From: Limnohabitans sp.
GTDB lineage: Bacteria; Pseudomonadota; Gammaproteobacteria; Burkholderiales; Burkholderiaceae_C
Length of the DNA: 64,000 nucleotides
Direction of reading: 5' to 3'
NCBI GenBank assembly: GCA_030158125.1
Contig: JAOATL010000004.1
Location: 124,001 to 188,000, forward strand
Below, piece after piece: positions 31,912 to 43,774 of the stretch. The position numbers and the translations under genes were made by a program. Below the pieces are notes generated by a model that saw only the letters and a program-made list of their open reading frames with translations, was not told the origin of the DNA and searched no databases. Within the stretch, counting starts at the first letter, position 1, and each line of letters begins with the position of its first letter.

Positions 31912-32403
31912 TTAGACGCGCAAAATGCGCTCACCCCGGCCAATGCCACAAGCACCGGTACGGACTGTTTCAAGAATGGCGCTGCGGTCGATGGCTTCCA
32001 AAAACGCATCGTTTTTGGATTGGTCACCCGTCAGTTCCACGGTGTAGCTTTTGTCGGTGACGTCAATCACGCGACCCCGGAAGATATCGGCCATGCGCTT
32101 CATCTCCTCACGTTCTTTGCCCACGGCGCGCACTTTGACCAGCATGAGTTCGCGCTCGGTGTAGGCACCTTCAGTTAAGTCAACCACTTTGACCACTTCA
32201 ATGAGGCGGTTCAGGTGCTTGGTAATTTGTTCAATGACGTCGTCCGAACCCGCGGTTTGGATGGTCATGCGTGACAAGCTGGGATCTTCGGTGGGGGCAA
32301 CGCTGAGAGACTCAATGTTGTAGCCACGTGCGGAGAACAAGCCCACCACCCGAGACAATGCGCCGGGTTCGTTTTCAAGTAAGACTGCGATGATGTGTTT
32401 CAT
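31912..32403 (-). CDS. ilvH: Acetolactate synthase, small regulatory subunit
   Basis: 163 residues from the ATG at 32403 (MKHIIAVLLENEPGALSRVV). An N-terminal ACT domain (GLFSARGYNIESLSVAPTED) binds valine for feedback inhibition, and the C-terminal ALS_ss domain (ELMLVKVRAVGKEREEMKRM, VIDVTDKSYTVELTGDQSKN) activates the catalytic subunit. It lies 92 bp downstream of ilvB. Confidence 0.95.
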   Translation of the reverse strand: MKHIIAVLLENEPGALSRVVGLFSARGYNIESLSVAPTEDPSLSRMTIQTAGSDDVIEQITKHLNRLIEVVKVVDLTEGAYTERELMLVKVRAVGKEREEMKRMADIFRGRVIDVTDKSYTVELTGDQSKNDAFLEAIDRSAILETVRTGACGIGRGERILRV

Positions 32404-32495
32404 GTGCGATTCCTCTTTTCGCCGCCCTCCCCCGCACACGGTAATGTGCAGGCTTGGCGGTCAATAGATTCTTCTAAAGTTAATTCAATAAGTGC

Positions 32496-34286
32496 TTAAA
32501 GGTCTTCGGGGCTGAGCAACATTTCAGTAATGCCCTTGCCTGCTTGAACCATGGGGAACACGTTTTCTGTGGGGTCAGTGCGGAAGTCCATGAACACCGT
32601 GCGATCTTTGAGCTTGCGCGCTTCACGCAATGCAGGCTCGACGTCTTCGGGGCGCTCAATGAGCATGCCCACGTGACCATAAGCTTCGGCCAACTTGACA
32701 AAGTTGGGCAACGCATCCATGTAGCTGTGGCTGTAGCGGCCTGAATATTCAATTTGTTGCCACTGACGAACCATGCCCAAATAGCGGTTGTTCAAGGACA
32801 AAATTTTGATGGGCGTGTTGTATTGCAAGCAGGTAGAAAGTTCTTGAATGCACATCTGCACTGAGCCTTCGCCCGTGACGCAAAACACTTCAGATTCTGG
32901 TTTGGCCAACTTGATGCCCATGGCGTAAGGAATGCCCACGCCCATGGTGCCCAAGCCACCGGAGTTGATCCAGCGACGTGGCTCGTCAAACTTGTAGTAC
33001 TGCGCGGCCCACATTTGGTGCTGGCCCACGTCGGACGTGATGTACGCATCGGCGTCTTTGGTCATGCCGTACAAAGTCTCAATGACTTTTTGAGGCTTGA
33101 TGACTTGCGTGTTCTCGCTGTCGTACTTCATGCAGTTGCGTTGGCGCCAGCCGTCAATGGTGGACCACCAGGCACCCAAAGCATTGTTGTCAGGCTTCAA
33201 ACCCGACTCTTTGATCATGGCGATGAGTTCAGTCAACACATCTTTGACGTCGCCCACAATCGGCACGTCCACCTTCACGCGCTTGGAAATGCTGGAAGGA
33301 TCGATGTCGATGTGAATGATCTTGCGCTCGTTTTGCGCAAAGTGTTTGGGGTTGCCAATGACGCGGTCGTCAAAACGTGCGCCTACGGCCAACAACACGT
33401 CGCAGTGTTGCATGGCGTTGTTGGCTTCCCAGGTGCCGTGCATGCCCAACATGCCCAAAAATTTGGGGTTGGTGGCGGGGAATGCGCCCAATCCCATGAG
33501 GGTGTTGGTAACGGGGTAACCCAACATTTCCACCAGTTGGCGCAATTCTGCCGAGGCATTGCTGAGCAACACGCCACCGCCGGTGTAAATGTAAGGACGC
33601 TTGGCCGCCATCAGCAGCTGAAGCGCTTTGCGAATTTGTCCGCTGTGGCCTTTGCGCACAGGGTTGTAAGAGCGCATTTCAACTGATTCTGGGTAGCCGT
33701 TGTAGGGCACCTTGTTGAATGACACGTCTTTGGGGATGTCCACCACCACAGGGCCAGGACGGCCGCTGCGCGCAATGTGGAATGCCTTCTTCATGATCTC
33801 AGCCATATCGCGGGCATCTTTGACCAAAAAGTTGTGTTTGACGATGGGTCGCGTAATGCCCACAGTGTCGCACTCTTGGAAAGCATCAAGACCAATGGCT
33901 GCAGTGGGCACTTGGCCACTGATGATCACCATGGGAATGCTGTCCATGTAGGCGGTTGCAATTCCTGTCACCGCATTGGTCAGTCCAGGGCCAGAAGTGA
34001 CCAAGGCCACACCGACGTCACCTGTGGCGCGTGCATAGCCATCGGCCGCGTGAACCGCAGCTTGCTCATGGCGAACCAGTACGTGCTGAATGGTGTCTTG
34101 TTTGAAGAAAGCGTCGTAGATGTGCAAGACAGCACCACCTGGATATCCCCAGATGTACTTGACGTTTTCTGCTTGGAGAGACTTGACGAGAATTTCAGCG
34201 CCACGCAAATCTGTTGCGGAAGCACTGGCGGCTGCGGTAGCAGCAACGTTGGCCGCATTGGCCATTTCAGCTTTGGAGATTTCCAT
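32496..34286 (-). CDS. ilvB: Acetolactate synthase, large catalytic subunit
   Basis: 596 residues from the ATG at 34286, with an AAAGG ribosome site 6 bases upstream; a TTG two codons earlier is less likely. Three-domain thiamine-diphosphate enzyme: pyrimidine domain ([40 protein letters not shown] with catalytic Glu), FAD/NAD-like central domain, and diphosphate domain ([20 protein letters not shown] and [17 protein letters not shown]). It condenses two pyruvates, or pyruvate and 2-oxobutyrate. The gene heads the ilvBHC-pssA-leuA cluster and has a short branched-chain-rich leader frame upstream. Confidence 0.95.
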   Translation of the reverse strand: MEISKAEMANAANVAATAAASASATDLRGAEILVKSLQAENVKYIWGYPGGAVLHIYDAFFKQDTIQHVLVRHEQAAVHAADGYARATGDVGVALVTSGPGLTNAVTGIATAYMDSIPMVIISGQVPTAAIGLDAFQECDTVGITRPIVKHNFLVKDARDMAEIMKKAFHIARSGRPGPVVVDIPKDVSFNKVPYNGYPESVEMRSYNPVRKGHSGQIRKALQLLMAAKRPYIYTGGGVLLSNASAELRQLVEMLGYPVTNTLMGLGAFPATNPKFLGMLGMHGTWEANNAMQHCDVLLAVGARFDDRVIGNPKHFAQNERKIIHIDIDPSSISKRVKVDVPIVGDVKDVLTELIAMIKESGLKPDNNALGAWWSTIDGWRQRNCMKYDSENTQVIKPQKVIETLYGMTKDADAYITSDVGQHQMWAAQYYKFDEPRRWINSGGLGTMGVGIPYAMGIKLAKPESEVFCVTGEGSVQMCIQELSTCLQYNTPIKILSLNNRYLGMVRQWQQIEYSGRYSHSYMDALPNFVKLAEAYGHVGMLIERPEDVEPALREARKLKDRTVFMDFRTDPTENVFPMVQAGKGITEMLLSPEDL

Positions 34287-34307
34287 ATTCAACCTTTGTG
34301 AATTTCT

Positions 34308-34391
34308 CTAACGAAAAACCTTGGGTGCTCTTTTGCGGGACTCTTGTGAAGTCGCATCAGAACTTAAGACCACCAACATGAGCCTGCACAT
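34308..34391 (-). CDS. Possible regulatory leader peptide of the ilv operon
   Basis: A 27-codon frame (ATG 34391, TAG 34310) encodes MCRLMLVVLSSDATSQESRK followed by a basic end. Its early cluster of Leu, Val, Val, Leu residues resembles branched-chain amino acid leaders. It ends 21 bases before the ilvB ATG. I see no terminator hairpin after it, so control, if real, could act through translation or transcription pausing. Plausible but unproven. Confidence 0.4.
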   Translation of the reverse strand: MCRLMLVVLSSDATSQESRKRAPKVFR

Positions 34392-34442
34392 GTAAGCACT
34401 TTGGCCGGATGGTGATCCGTTTGCGTTTTTTCAATTGCAACC

Positions 34443-34458
34443 GGGCATTATAGTGCCC
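34443..34458 (-). promoter_or_regulatory. Probable ilvB promoter -10 region inside a palindrome
   Basis: On the minus strand a consensus TATAAT (34452-34447) lies 56 bases upstream of the leader frame. It is centred in a 16-base near-palindrome with arms GGGCA and TGCCC, which could be an operator. A matching -35 box is not clear. The site sits in the gap between ilvB and the divergent sigma-factor gene. Confidence 0.5.
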
Positions 34459-34511
34459 AGAATGCCATAATCTCCCTCGCCCTGAACGGGTGCCGCATTT
34501 GGTGCATCACA

Positions 34512-35078
34512 TTGGCCACAGAACAAGAACTCTCAGATTTCCTCAAGAACACCGAAAAACGTGCCTTCAAGCGCACGCTTTACCACGTTCGCAATGAGGA
34601 GTCGGCGCTCGACATCCTGCAAGACAGCATGATCAAGCTGGCCACGCACTACGGCGACAAGCCTGCCGCCGAATTGCCCATGCTCTTTCAACGAATTTTG
34701 TCCAATACCACCCTGGACTGGTTCCGTCGCCAAAAAACCCGAAACGCCTTGTTTTCCAACATGAGCGACTTTGGCACAGATGCAGATGGCGAAGATTTCG
34801 ACTTTTTTGAAAACCTGGGCGGTCTGGGTGACCCCGGTTTGGGTGAAAGCACTGAAGACCAAACCCACCGAAAACAGGTTTTTCACCAAATTGAGGCAGA
34901 AATACAAGAATTACCGCCGCGTCAACGTGAAGCCTTCCTGCTGCGTTATTGGGAAGAGATGAACCTTTCCGAAACGGCGACAGCCATGGGCTGCACGGAA
35001 GGCAGTGTCAAAACGCACTGTTCTCGGGCTGTTCAGGCGCTAAGCAAAGCACTTCGCGCCAAAGGATTTAACACATGA
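34512..35078 (+). CDS. ECF-type RNA polymerase sigma factor
   Basis: 188 residues from a TTG at 34512; no in-frame ATG precedes the conserved start TEQELSDFLKNTEKRAFKRT. Region 2 is visible as ESALDILQDSMIKLATHYGD and LFQRILSNTTLDWFRRQKTR; region 4 as ELPPRQREAFLLRYWEEMNL and SETATAMGCTEGSVKTHCSR. Between them is an acidic linker (DFGTDADGEDFDFFENLGGL). It overlaps the DUF3619 gene as ATGA, and DUF3619, DUF3106 and RDD genes follow in one unit. The partner proteins suggest an envelope-linked stress or housekeeping sigma factor. Confidence 0.88.
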   Translation: MATEQELSDFLKNTEKRAFKRTLYHVRNEESALDILQDSMIKLATHYGDKPAAELPMLFQRILSNTTLDWFRRQKTRNALFSNMSDFGTDADGEDFDFFENLGGLGDPGLGESTEDQTHRKQVFHQIEAEIQELPPRQREAFLLRYWEEMNLSETATAMGCTEGSVKTHCSRAVQALSKALRAKGFNT

Positions 35079-35518
35079 AAACGCAAGCCAATCTCAACAT
35101 GACAAGCGTTGACCGGGTGGGTCAGGCGCTAGCTCGCCGCCTGAATGAGCACGCCATGGACTTGCCGCATGACATCTCAGAGCGCCTTCGCGCCGCGCGC
35201 ATGCAGGCGCTGCACCAGCGAAAACGTGAAACGGTCAGCCTCACTGTGCCCCAGTTGGTATTGGCGGCAGGCCATGCCGGCGGCCCCTCCGACGAAGGTT
35301 TGAATCTTTGGAGCAGACTGGCTTCGGCCCTGCCACTCATTGTCTTGGTATTGGGCTTGGCCACTATTCACATTTTTCAAAACGAGCTTCGCATCAATGA
35401 AATTGCGTCAGTGGATGGCGAATTGCTCATCGATGACCTGCCCCCAGACGCCTATACAGATCCCGGATTCTTGATGTTTTTGAAATCTAACCCGCTTCAA
35501 ACCAAGGTGTCGGATTGA
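35075..35518 (+). CDS. DUF3619 membrane protein, putative anti-sigma partner
   Basis: 147 residues, ATG at 35075 overlapping the sigma-factor stop. The cytoplasmic N-terminus (VGQALARRLNEHAMDLPHDI, SERLRAARMQALHQRKRETV) is followed by one membrane helix at about 86-104 (LWSRLASALPLIVLVLGLAT) and a short acidic periplasmic end (DDLPPDAYTDPGFLMFLKSN). This matches DUF3619 (PF12279). A single-pass protein encoded directly after an ECF sigma factor is the usual form of an anti-sigma factor, but no ZAS-type zinc motif is present, so the role is inferred. Confidence 0.82.
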   Translation: MKTQANLNMTSVDRVGQALARRLNEHAMDLPHDISERLRAARMQALHQRKRETVSLTVPQLVLAAGHAGGPSDEGLNLWSRLASALPLIVLVLGLATIHIFQNELRINEIASVDGELLIDDLPPDAYTDPGFLMFLKSNPLQTKVSD

Positions 35519-36120
35519 GACCTGTGCGCATTTTTCTTGTCCTGATCACTGGCCTGCTTTGCTTCGCGGCCGGTAGCGTATGCGCACAAGCCCCCACCCA
35601 TGCGCCTCTTGCCGCAAGAGGACAAATGGATGCAGCTTGGAAGCGACTGACGCCTTATCAAAAAAAGGCATTGGCACCTTTGGCACCCCACTGGTCTCAA
35701 ATCAATGAGGCACAAAGAAACAAGTGGCTGGCCATCTCTAACAACTTTGAAAAGTTAAGCCCCAAAGAACAAAGCACATTGCATGAGCGAATGGCCAATT
35801 GGGCCGCACTCAGCCCACAACAGCGTGCACAAGCTCGCCTCACATTCAACGAGACCAAAAGCATTGGGGCAGACGAGAAAAAATCACAATGGGAAGCTTA
35901 TCAAGCACTGAGCAATGACGAGAAGAAAAAGTTAGCTGCGCAGCAAAAAACGGGCATTCAAGGGGCTGCTACCGCATCCAAAGCACCGCCCCCAGACAAA
36001 GTCATTCGTTTACCTGGAAAGTCAACACCCGCCACGGAATCGGGCAAAACGACTTCTGGTACCGTGATTGACAAAAAAACACTGCTGCCCACCACCGTTG
36101 TGATTCCGGAAGGCACCTGA
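35515..36120 (+). CDS. DUF3106 secreted protein
   Basis: 201 residues from a TTG at 35515 that overlaps the previous stop, or 198 from a GTG at 35524. A signal peptide (IFLVLITGLLCFAAGSVCAQ) is followed by W-x-x-L-T-P-x-Q-type helical repeats: AWKRLTPYQKKALAPLAPHW, KWLAISNNFEKLSPKEQSTL and ANWAALSPQQRAQARLTF, the DUF3106 pattern. It is a periplasmic protein of unknown function that may take part in the sensing arm of the sigma-factor cluster. The C-terminus is Pro/Thr-rich. Confidence 0.83.
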   Translation: MRPVRIFLVLITGLLCFAAGSVCAQAPTHAPLAARGQMDAAWKRLTPYQKKALAPLAPHWSQINEAQRNKWLAISNNFEKLSPKEQSTLHERMANWAALSPQQRAQARLTFNETKSIGADEKKSQWEAYQALSNDEKKKLAAQQKTGIQGAATASKAPPPDKVIRLPGKSTPATESGKTTSGTVIDKKTLLPTTVVIPEGT

Positions 36121-36121
36121 A

Positions 36122-36628
36122 GTGAGCGATTGGTCGACGCCCTCCTTGGGTCGCAGAATGGCATGCTGGTTTTACGAGGGCATGTTGCTGTTTGGTGTGG
36201 TTTTCATCGCAGCGTATCTTTTTGGCACACTCAGCCAAACCAAACACGCTCTGCACAATCGGCACGGCTTGCAGGCTTTCTTATTTTTGGTCTTTGCCAT
36301 TTACTTCACCTGGTTTTGGTCCAAAGGTCAAACGCTGGCCATGAAGACTTGGCACATTCAATTGCTTGACAAAGCAGGTGCGCCCGTTTCTCAGCCTCGT
36401 GCCTTGTTGCGTTATGTGTTGAGTTGGGTGTGGCTGCTACCCCCCATGCTCGTCACGGCGCCGTTCCAGTTACCGGCAGCAGAGGTAGCCGTTTTGGTCC
36501 TTGGTTGGGTTGTGGTCTGGGCTTTACTCAGCCGCTTTCAAACTCGTGGACAATATTGGCACGATGTCTGGGCAGGGACACAGTTGGTAGACGTGTCCAA
36601 ATCGCCCACTCCGTCAACGCAACCCTAA
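36122..36628 (+). CDS. RDD-family membrane protein
   Basis: 168 residues from a GTG at 36122. Arg in LGRRMACWFYEGMLLFGVVF and the later Asp-containing HDVWAGTQLVDV fit the RDD family, with about four membrane helices (FGVVFIAAYLFGTL, AFLFLVFAIYFTWFW, YVLSWVWLLPPMLV, VAVLVLGWVVVWALL). RDD proteins are thought to act in ion exchange or as small transporters. It is the fourth gene of the sigma-factor unit, one base after DUF3106. Confidence 0.87.
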   Translation: MSDWSTPSLGRRMACWFYEGMLLFGVVFIAAYLFGTLSQTKHALHNRHGLQAFLFLVFAIYFTWFWSKGQTLAMKTWHIQLLDKAGAPVSQPRALLRYVLSWVWLLPPMLVTAPFQLPAAEVAVLVLGWVVVWALLSRFQTRGQYWHDVWAGTQLVDVSKSPTPSTQP

Positions 36629-36635
36629 ACCGCGC

Positions 36636-37017
36636 ATGCACAGCCAAAACGTCAACCCTCAAAAAGCTCGCAAAGGCCTATCGCGCATCCTTCATGCCGC
36701 AGGCTACTCCATCGAAGGCCTCAAAGCTGGCTGGGGTGAAACTGCGTTTAGGCAAGAAGCCATCTTGGCTTGCATTCTCCTGCCCTTGGCTTTTTGGCTA
36801 GGTCAAACTTGGGTTGAAGTGGCTTTGCTCTGCGGCGCCGTGGTGTTCGTCATGGTGGTTGAACTCTTGAACACAGGCATTGAAACCGCCATCGATCGAA
36901 TTGGCCCAGAATGGCATGAACTGTCCAAGCGGGCAAAGGACATGGGCAGCGCCGCGGTGCTTCTCAGTTTGCTGCTTTGCGTGGGCATTTGGTCCGCGGC
37001 CATTTGGAAGCTGTTGC

Positions 37018-37025
<8 letters not shown>
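36636..37025 (+). CDS. dgkA: Diacylglycerol kinase
   Basis: 129 residues, ATG at 36636. Three membrane helices and the family signature VVELLNTGIETAIDRI (ExxNTxxE with the catalytic Glu) are present, preceded by the amphipathic segment KARKGLSRILHAAGYSIEGL. It phosphorylates diacylglycerol using ATP in the inner membrane, recycling the lipid left by envelope glucan synthesis. It overlaps the LOG-like gene by 8 bases. Confidence 0.93.
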
Positions 37026-39636
<2,611 letters not shown>

Positions 39637-39640
39637 ACAG

Positions 39641-40810
39641 GTGCAGGAATTCAGTTCCAACAATTATGTCATTGCAGTGCAGGATTCCATGCGAAAAATC
39701 TCAGCGCAAGACTGGGATTCTTTGCTGGCCAGACAATCCGAGCCCACCCCATTCATGCGTCACGCCTACTTGTGCGCAATGGAGGACAGTGGCTCAGCGT
39801 GTTCAGCAACCGGCTGGACGCCCCGGGTGCTCACCTTGCACCAAGCTGGCAACCTAGGTCCCGCAGACTTGGTGGCGGCCGTTGTCTTGTATGTCAAACC
39901 GCATTCGTACGGTGAGTATGTGTTTGATTGGGCCTGGGCGGATGCCTACCAGCGACATGGACTGAGCTACTACCCCAAAGCCGTTGGCGCAGTGCCCTTC
40001 ACGCCCGTGCCTGGATCTCGATTATTGGCTGACTCCCCTGCCAGCAAAACAGCGTTGATCAACGCCATCGAGGCCATGGCCCAACAAGACGACTGGTCTT
40101 CTGTCCACCTTTTGTTTGTATCGGAAGACGACCAACAAGCGACGGCGTCGGCAGGATGGCTGTCTCGCCACACAGTGCAGTTTCATTGGCACAACGCCCT
40201 CTATGCAGATTTCGAGCAATTCCTAGGCAGCCTGAGTCAAGAAAAACGCAAAAAAATACGCCAAGAGCGGCGCAAAGTGAGCGAGGCTGGCGTTACGTTT
40301 CAAACGCTGTGCGGCACAGACATTCAAACCACCGACTGGGATTTTTTTTACAAATGCTACGCCCAAACTTATTTTGAGCATGGCAACGCGCCCTACCTCA
40401 GCCGTGACTTTTTTCAGCGCATGCAAGACACCATGCCCAATCACTGGGTGCTGTTCGTTGCAGAAAATGAGGGGCAACGAATGGCCTGCAGCCTGATTTC
40501 CATTGAAGGCCAAGTGGCGTACGGCAGGTATTGGGGCGCGCTAGAGCGGGTGGACTGTCTGCACTTTGAAGCTTGTTACTACCAACCCATAGCCTGGTGC
40601 ATTGCGCATGGCTTGACACGGTTTGAGGGCGGCGCCCAAGGCGAACACAAAATGGCCCGCGCACTGTTACCGGTTAAGGCAAGCAGCGCTCATTGGCTTG
40701 CACACCCAGATTTTGCGGATGCCGTGGAACGGTATTTAGAAAAAGAAGGCCGCGGGGTAGCGGCCTATTTGGAAAACCTGGAGGCCAGATCGCCCTTGAA
40801 AAAAGCATGA
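39641..40810 (+). CDS. FemAB/GNAT-like acyltransferase (COG3146, DUF482)
   Basis: 389 residues from a GTG at 39641, only 4 bases from the divergent nadE start; an ATG at residue 17 (MRKISAQDWDSLLARQ) is an alternative. The sequence WDSLLARQSEPTPFMRHAYL, YVFDWAWADAYQRHGLSYYP, SLSQEKRKKIRQERRKV and FFYKCYAQTYFEHGNAPYLS, then ALERVDCLHFEACYYQPIAW, matches DUF482/FemAB-like proteins with two linked GNAT folds. Function is not established; related proteins add amino acids to peptidoglycan precursors or other cell-surface targets. Confidence 0.85.
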   Translation: MQEFSSNNYVIAVQDSMRKISAQDWDSLLARQSEPTPFMRHAYLCAMEDSGSACSATGWTPRVLTLHQAGNLGPADLVAAVVLYVKPHSYGEYVFDWAWADAYQRHGLSYYPKAVGAVPFTPVPGSRLLADSPASKTALINAIEAMAQQDDWSSVHLLFVSEDDQQATASAGWLSRHTVQFHWHNALYADFEQFLGSLSQEKRKKIRQERRKVSEAGVTFQTLCGTDIQTTDWDFFYKCYAQTYFEHGNAPYLSRDFFQRMQDTMPNHWVLFVAENEGQRMACSLISIEGQVAYGRYWGALERVDCLHFEACYYQPIAWCIAHGLTRFEGGAQGEHKMARALLPVKASSAHWLAHPDFADAVERYLEKEGRGVAAYLENLEARSPLKKA

Positions 40811-40857
40811 TCTAAAAGCCTTGAACCCCAAATGGGCTCAGGGCGATGCCATTGACT

Positions 40858-41394
40858 TTAAGCGTTGGCCTTTTGGTAATTGGCAATGCCGTCCAAGATT
40901 TCTTTCTTGGCTGATTCTGGGCCTTCCCAACCCAAAATCTTGACCCACTTGCCCACTTCCAAATCTTTGTAGTGTTCAAAAAAGTGAGCGATGGTTTTCA
41001 GACGCAGAGGATTCAAATCTTCTGGCTTTTGCCATTGCGTGTAGATCGACAGGATTTTGTCGGTAGGCACGGCCAACACTTTACCGTCTTCGCCGGCTTC
41101 ATCTTCCATTTTCAAAATACCAATGGCACGGCAAGGCACCACGACACCAGGAATCAAGGGCACAGGTGTGATCACCAATACATCAACGGGGTCGCCATCA
41201 CCACTGATGGTTTTAGGCACATAGCCGTAATTGGTGGGGTAATGCATGGCCGTGCTCATGAAACGGTCCACAAAAATGGCGCCAGTGGCTTTGTCCACTT
41301 CGTATTTCACGGGATCGGCATTCATCGGGATTTCGATGATCACGTTGAATTGTTCAGGAACTTTGCTGCCGGGGGTAACGTTGTCTAAGGACAT
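40858..41394 (-). CDS. ppa: Soluble inorganic pyrophosphatase (family I)
   Basis: 178 residues, ATG at 41394. The family signature [12 protein letters not shown] gives three metal-binding Asp residues; upstream are [20 protein letters not shown] and [11 protein letters not shown], downstream [15 protein letters not shown]. It hydrolyses pyrophosphate from biosynthesis in the cytoplasm. It is divergent from the membrane pyrophosphatase gene across 211 bp. Confidence 0.95.
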   Translation of the reverse strand: MSLDNVTPGSKVPEQFNVIIEIPMNADPVKYEVDKATGAIFVDRFMSTAMHYPTNYGYVPKTISGDGDPVDVLVITPVPLIPGVVVPCRAIGILKMEDEAGEDGKVLAVPTDKILSIYTQWQKPEDLNPLRLKTIAHFFEHYKDLEVGKWVKILGWEGPESAKKEILDGIANYQKANA

Positions 41395-41605
41395 ATTTTC
41401 AAAAGTCTCAAGAGTTGATGTAAATCTGTGAAGGTAAGGATTAACCCCGATTTTACTTTCACAGGGCTTGCTTCTTCAAAACAATGCTCTTTTAATGAGT
41501 TCGTTGGCCAATCGAGTCCTTGAAGGGGTCGAGGAAGCAACGCCTGGAGGTGTTTCCCCAAGCGTTGCACCTCCGTTCAGCGACAACACTCAAGGAGATT
41601 GACAT

Positions 41606-43672
41606 ATGACAGGCAATTCAGCGTTGATTTTGGCGCTCGTTTGCGGACTGATCGCCGTAATTTATGGCGTTTGGGCTCGCGGATGGATTCTCGCGCAAGA
41701 CCCTGGCAACGAGCGAATGCAAGAAATTGCAGCCGCCATTCAGGCCGGCGCGGCCGCTTACCTCGCCAGACAATACAAAACCATTGCCATTGTGGGCGTG
41801 GTTTTGGCCATTTTGATGGCCGTCTTTTTAGACATGACCACGGCCATAGGCTTCGTCATTGGCGCGGTGTTATCGGGCGCTTGCGGCTTCATTGGTATGA
41901 ACGTCTCTGTTCGCGCCAATGTGCGGACTGCGCAAGCCGCCACCAAAGGCATTGGCCCCGCCCTCGATGTTGCTTTTCGCGGCGGCGCCATCACCGGCAT
42001 GCTGGTTGTGGGCTTGGGTCTTTTGGGGGTCACAGGCTTTTATTGGTTCTTAGCAGGCAACGGCAACCTCACACCCAACGTGAAACTGTCCGTCGTTCTC
42101 AATCCACTCATTGGCTTTGCCTTTGGCTCCTCTCTCATTTCTATCTTCGCCCGATTAGGCGGCGGCATCTTTACCAAAGGTGCTGACGTGGGTGCCGACT
42201 TGGTCGGCAAAGTGGAAGCTGGTATTCCAGAAGACGACCCCCGCAACCCAGCCGTGATTGCAGACAACGTGGGCGACAACGTGGGAGACTGTGCAGGCAT
42301 GGCCGCCGACTTGTTTGAAACCTATGCCGTCACGCTCATTGCCACCATGGTGTTGGGCTCATTGTTGGTGGCTGGCGCGCCAGGCAATGCCGTGATGTAC
42401 CCCCTGGCCTTAGGCGCCGTGTCTATTGTGGCTTCCATCATTGGCTGCTTTTTTGTCAAAGCATCACCTGGCATGACCAACGTTATGCCCGCGCTTTACA
42501 AAGGCTTGGCCATTGCGGGCATTTTGTCTTTGATTGCCTTCTACTTTGTCACGATGTGGATCATGCCGGACAACGCCATTGCGGCCAGCGGTAGCCAAAT
42601 GAAGTTGTTTGGTGCATGTGCTGTGGGCTTGGTCTTGACCGCAGCCTTGGTGTGGATCACGGAGTTCTACACCGGTACGCAATACAGTCCGGTACAGCAC
42701 ATTGCCCAGGCATCCACAACGGGGCACGGCACCAACATCATTGCCGGCTTGGGGGTGTCGATGCGCTCAACCGCATGGCCTGTGATTTTTGTGTGCATTG
42801 CCATTGTGGTGTCTTATGGCTTGGCTGGTTTGTACGGCATTGCTGTGGCCGCCATGTCGATGCTCTCCATGGCCGGCATCGTGGTGGCCTTGGATGCTTA
42901 TGGCCCCATCACTGACAACGCAGGTGGCATTGCTGAAATGGCCGAGCTGCCCAGCAGCGTGCGTGACATCACCGATCCATTGGACGCCGTGGGCAACACC
43001 ACCAAAGCCGTGACAAAAGGCTACGCCATTGGCTCTGCCGGTTTGGCATCTTTGGTTTTGTTTGCCGACTACACCCACAAGCTGGAAACCTACGGCAAAG
43101 CCATCACCTTTGACTTGTCAGACCCTCTGGTCATTGTGGGCTTGTTCATTGGTGGCCTCATTCCCTATTTGTTTGGCGCCATGGCCATGGAAGCCGTGGG
43201 TCGGGCTGCCGGTGCCGTGGTGGTGGAAGTTCGCCGCCAGTTCAGTGAAATCAAGGGCATCATGGAAGGCACTGCCAAGCCAGAATACGGCCGCGCTGTA
43301 GACATGCTGACCACGGCCGCCATCAAAGAAATGGTCATCCCTAGCTTGTTGCCAGTGGTCGCCCCCATCGTGGTGGGCCTGCTGCTTGGCCCCAAAGCCC
43401 TGGGCGGTTTGTTGATGGGAACCATCGTCACCGGACTGTTTGTGGCCATTTCCATGTGTACCGGCGGCGGTGCTTGGGACAATGCCAAGAAATACATCGA
43501 AGACGGACATCACGGCGGTAAGGGCTCTGAAGCGCACAAGGCCGCTGTCACAGGCGATACCGTGGGCGATCCCTACAAGGACACGGCGGGCCCAGCCATC
43601 AACCCATTGATCAAAATCATCAACATTGTGGCGCTGCTCATTGTGCCGCTGGTGATGAAGTTTCACAGCTAA
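41606..43672 (+). CDS. hppA: Membrane-bound proton-pumping pyrophosphatase, probably K+-independent
   Basis: 688 residues; ATG at 41606 with an AAGGAG ribosome site. About 16 membrane helices. The substrate site motifs are [40 protein letters not shown] and the late [20 protein letters not shown]. The segment [20 protein letters not shown] has Lys after GNTT, the residue known to mark K+-independent enzymes. It couples pyrophosphate hydrolysis to proton export, saving energy in slow growth. A terminator follows. Confidence 0.95.
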   Translation: MTGNSALILALVCGLIAVIYGVWARGWILAQDPGNERMQEIAAAIQAGAAAYLARQYKTIAIVGVVLAILMAVFLDMTTAIGFVIGAVLSGACGFIGMNVSVRANVRTAQAATKGIGPALDVAFRGGAITGMLVVGLGLLGVTGFYWFLAGNGNLTPNVKLSVVLNPLIGFAFGSSLISIFARLGGGIFTKGADVGADLVGKVEAGIPEDDPRNPAVIADNVGDNVGDCAGMAADLFETYAVTLIATMVLGSLLVAGAPGNAVMYPLALGAVSIVASIIGCFFVKASPGMTNVMPALYKGLAIAGILSLIAFYFVTMWIMPDNAIAASGSQMKLFGACAVGLVLTAALVWITEFYTGTQYSPVQHIAQASTTGHGTNIIAGLGVSMRSTAWPVIFVCIAIVVSYGLAGLYGIAVAAMSMLSMAGIVVALDAYGPITDNAGGIAEMAELPSSVRDITDPLDAVGNTTKAVTKGYAIGSAGLASLVLFADYTHKLETYGKAITFDLSDPLVIVGLFIGGLIPYLFGAMAMEAVGRAAGAVVVEVRRQFSEIKGIMEGTAKPEYGRAVDMLTTAAIKEMVIPSLLPVVAPIVVGLLLGPKALGGLLMGTIVTGLFVAISMCTGGGAWDNAKKYIEDGHHGGKGSEAHKAAVTGDTVGDPYKDTAGPAINPLIKIINIVALLIVPLVMKFHS

Positions 43673-43722
43673 TCTGCCATCCTGGGTGGCGACCGCCTGA
43701 AGGTCCGCCACGCAAGTGACAC

Positions 43723-43757
43723 AAAGCCCGTGCATGGTCTTCATCGCGGGCTTTTTT
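43723..43757 (+). terminator. Terminator of hppA
   Basis: AAAGCCCG (43723-43730) pairs with CGGGCTTT (43747-43754), followed by T residues to 43757. It lies 50 bases after the hppA stop and 17 bases before the next start. Confidence 0.85.
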
Positions 43758-43774
43758 ACGCGCAAAATAGCACC

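Noticed and set aside
41599-42186. A 195-codon His/Arg-rich frame overlapping hppA.
   Set aside because: Same strand but shifted by two bases relative to a clear membrane pyrophosphatase; the odd composition is typical of a shadow frame.
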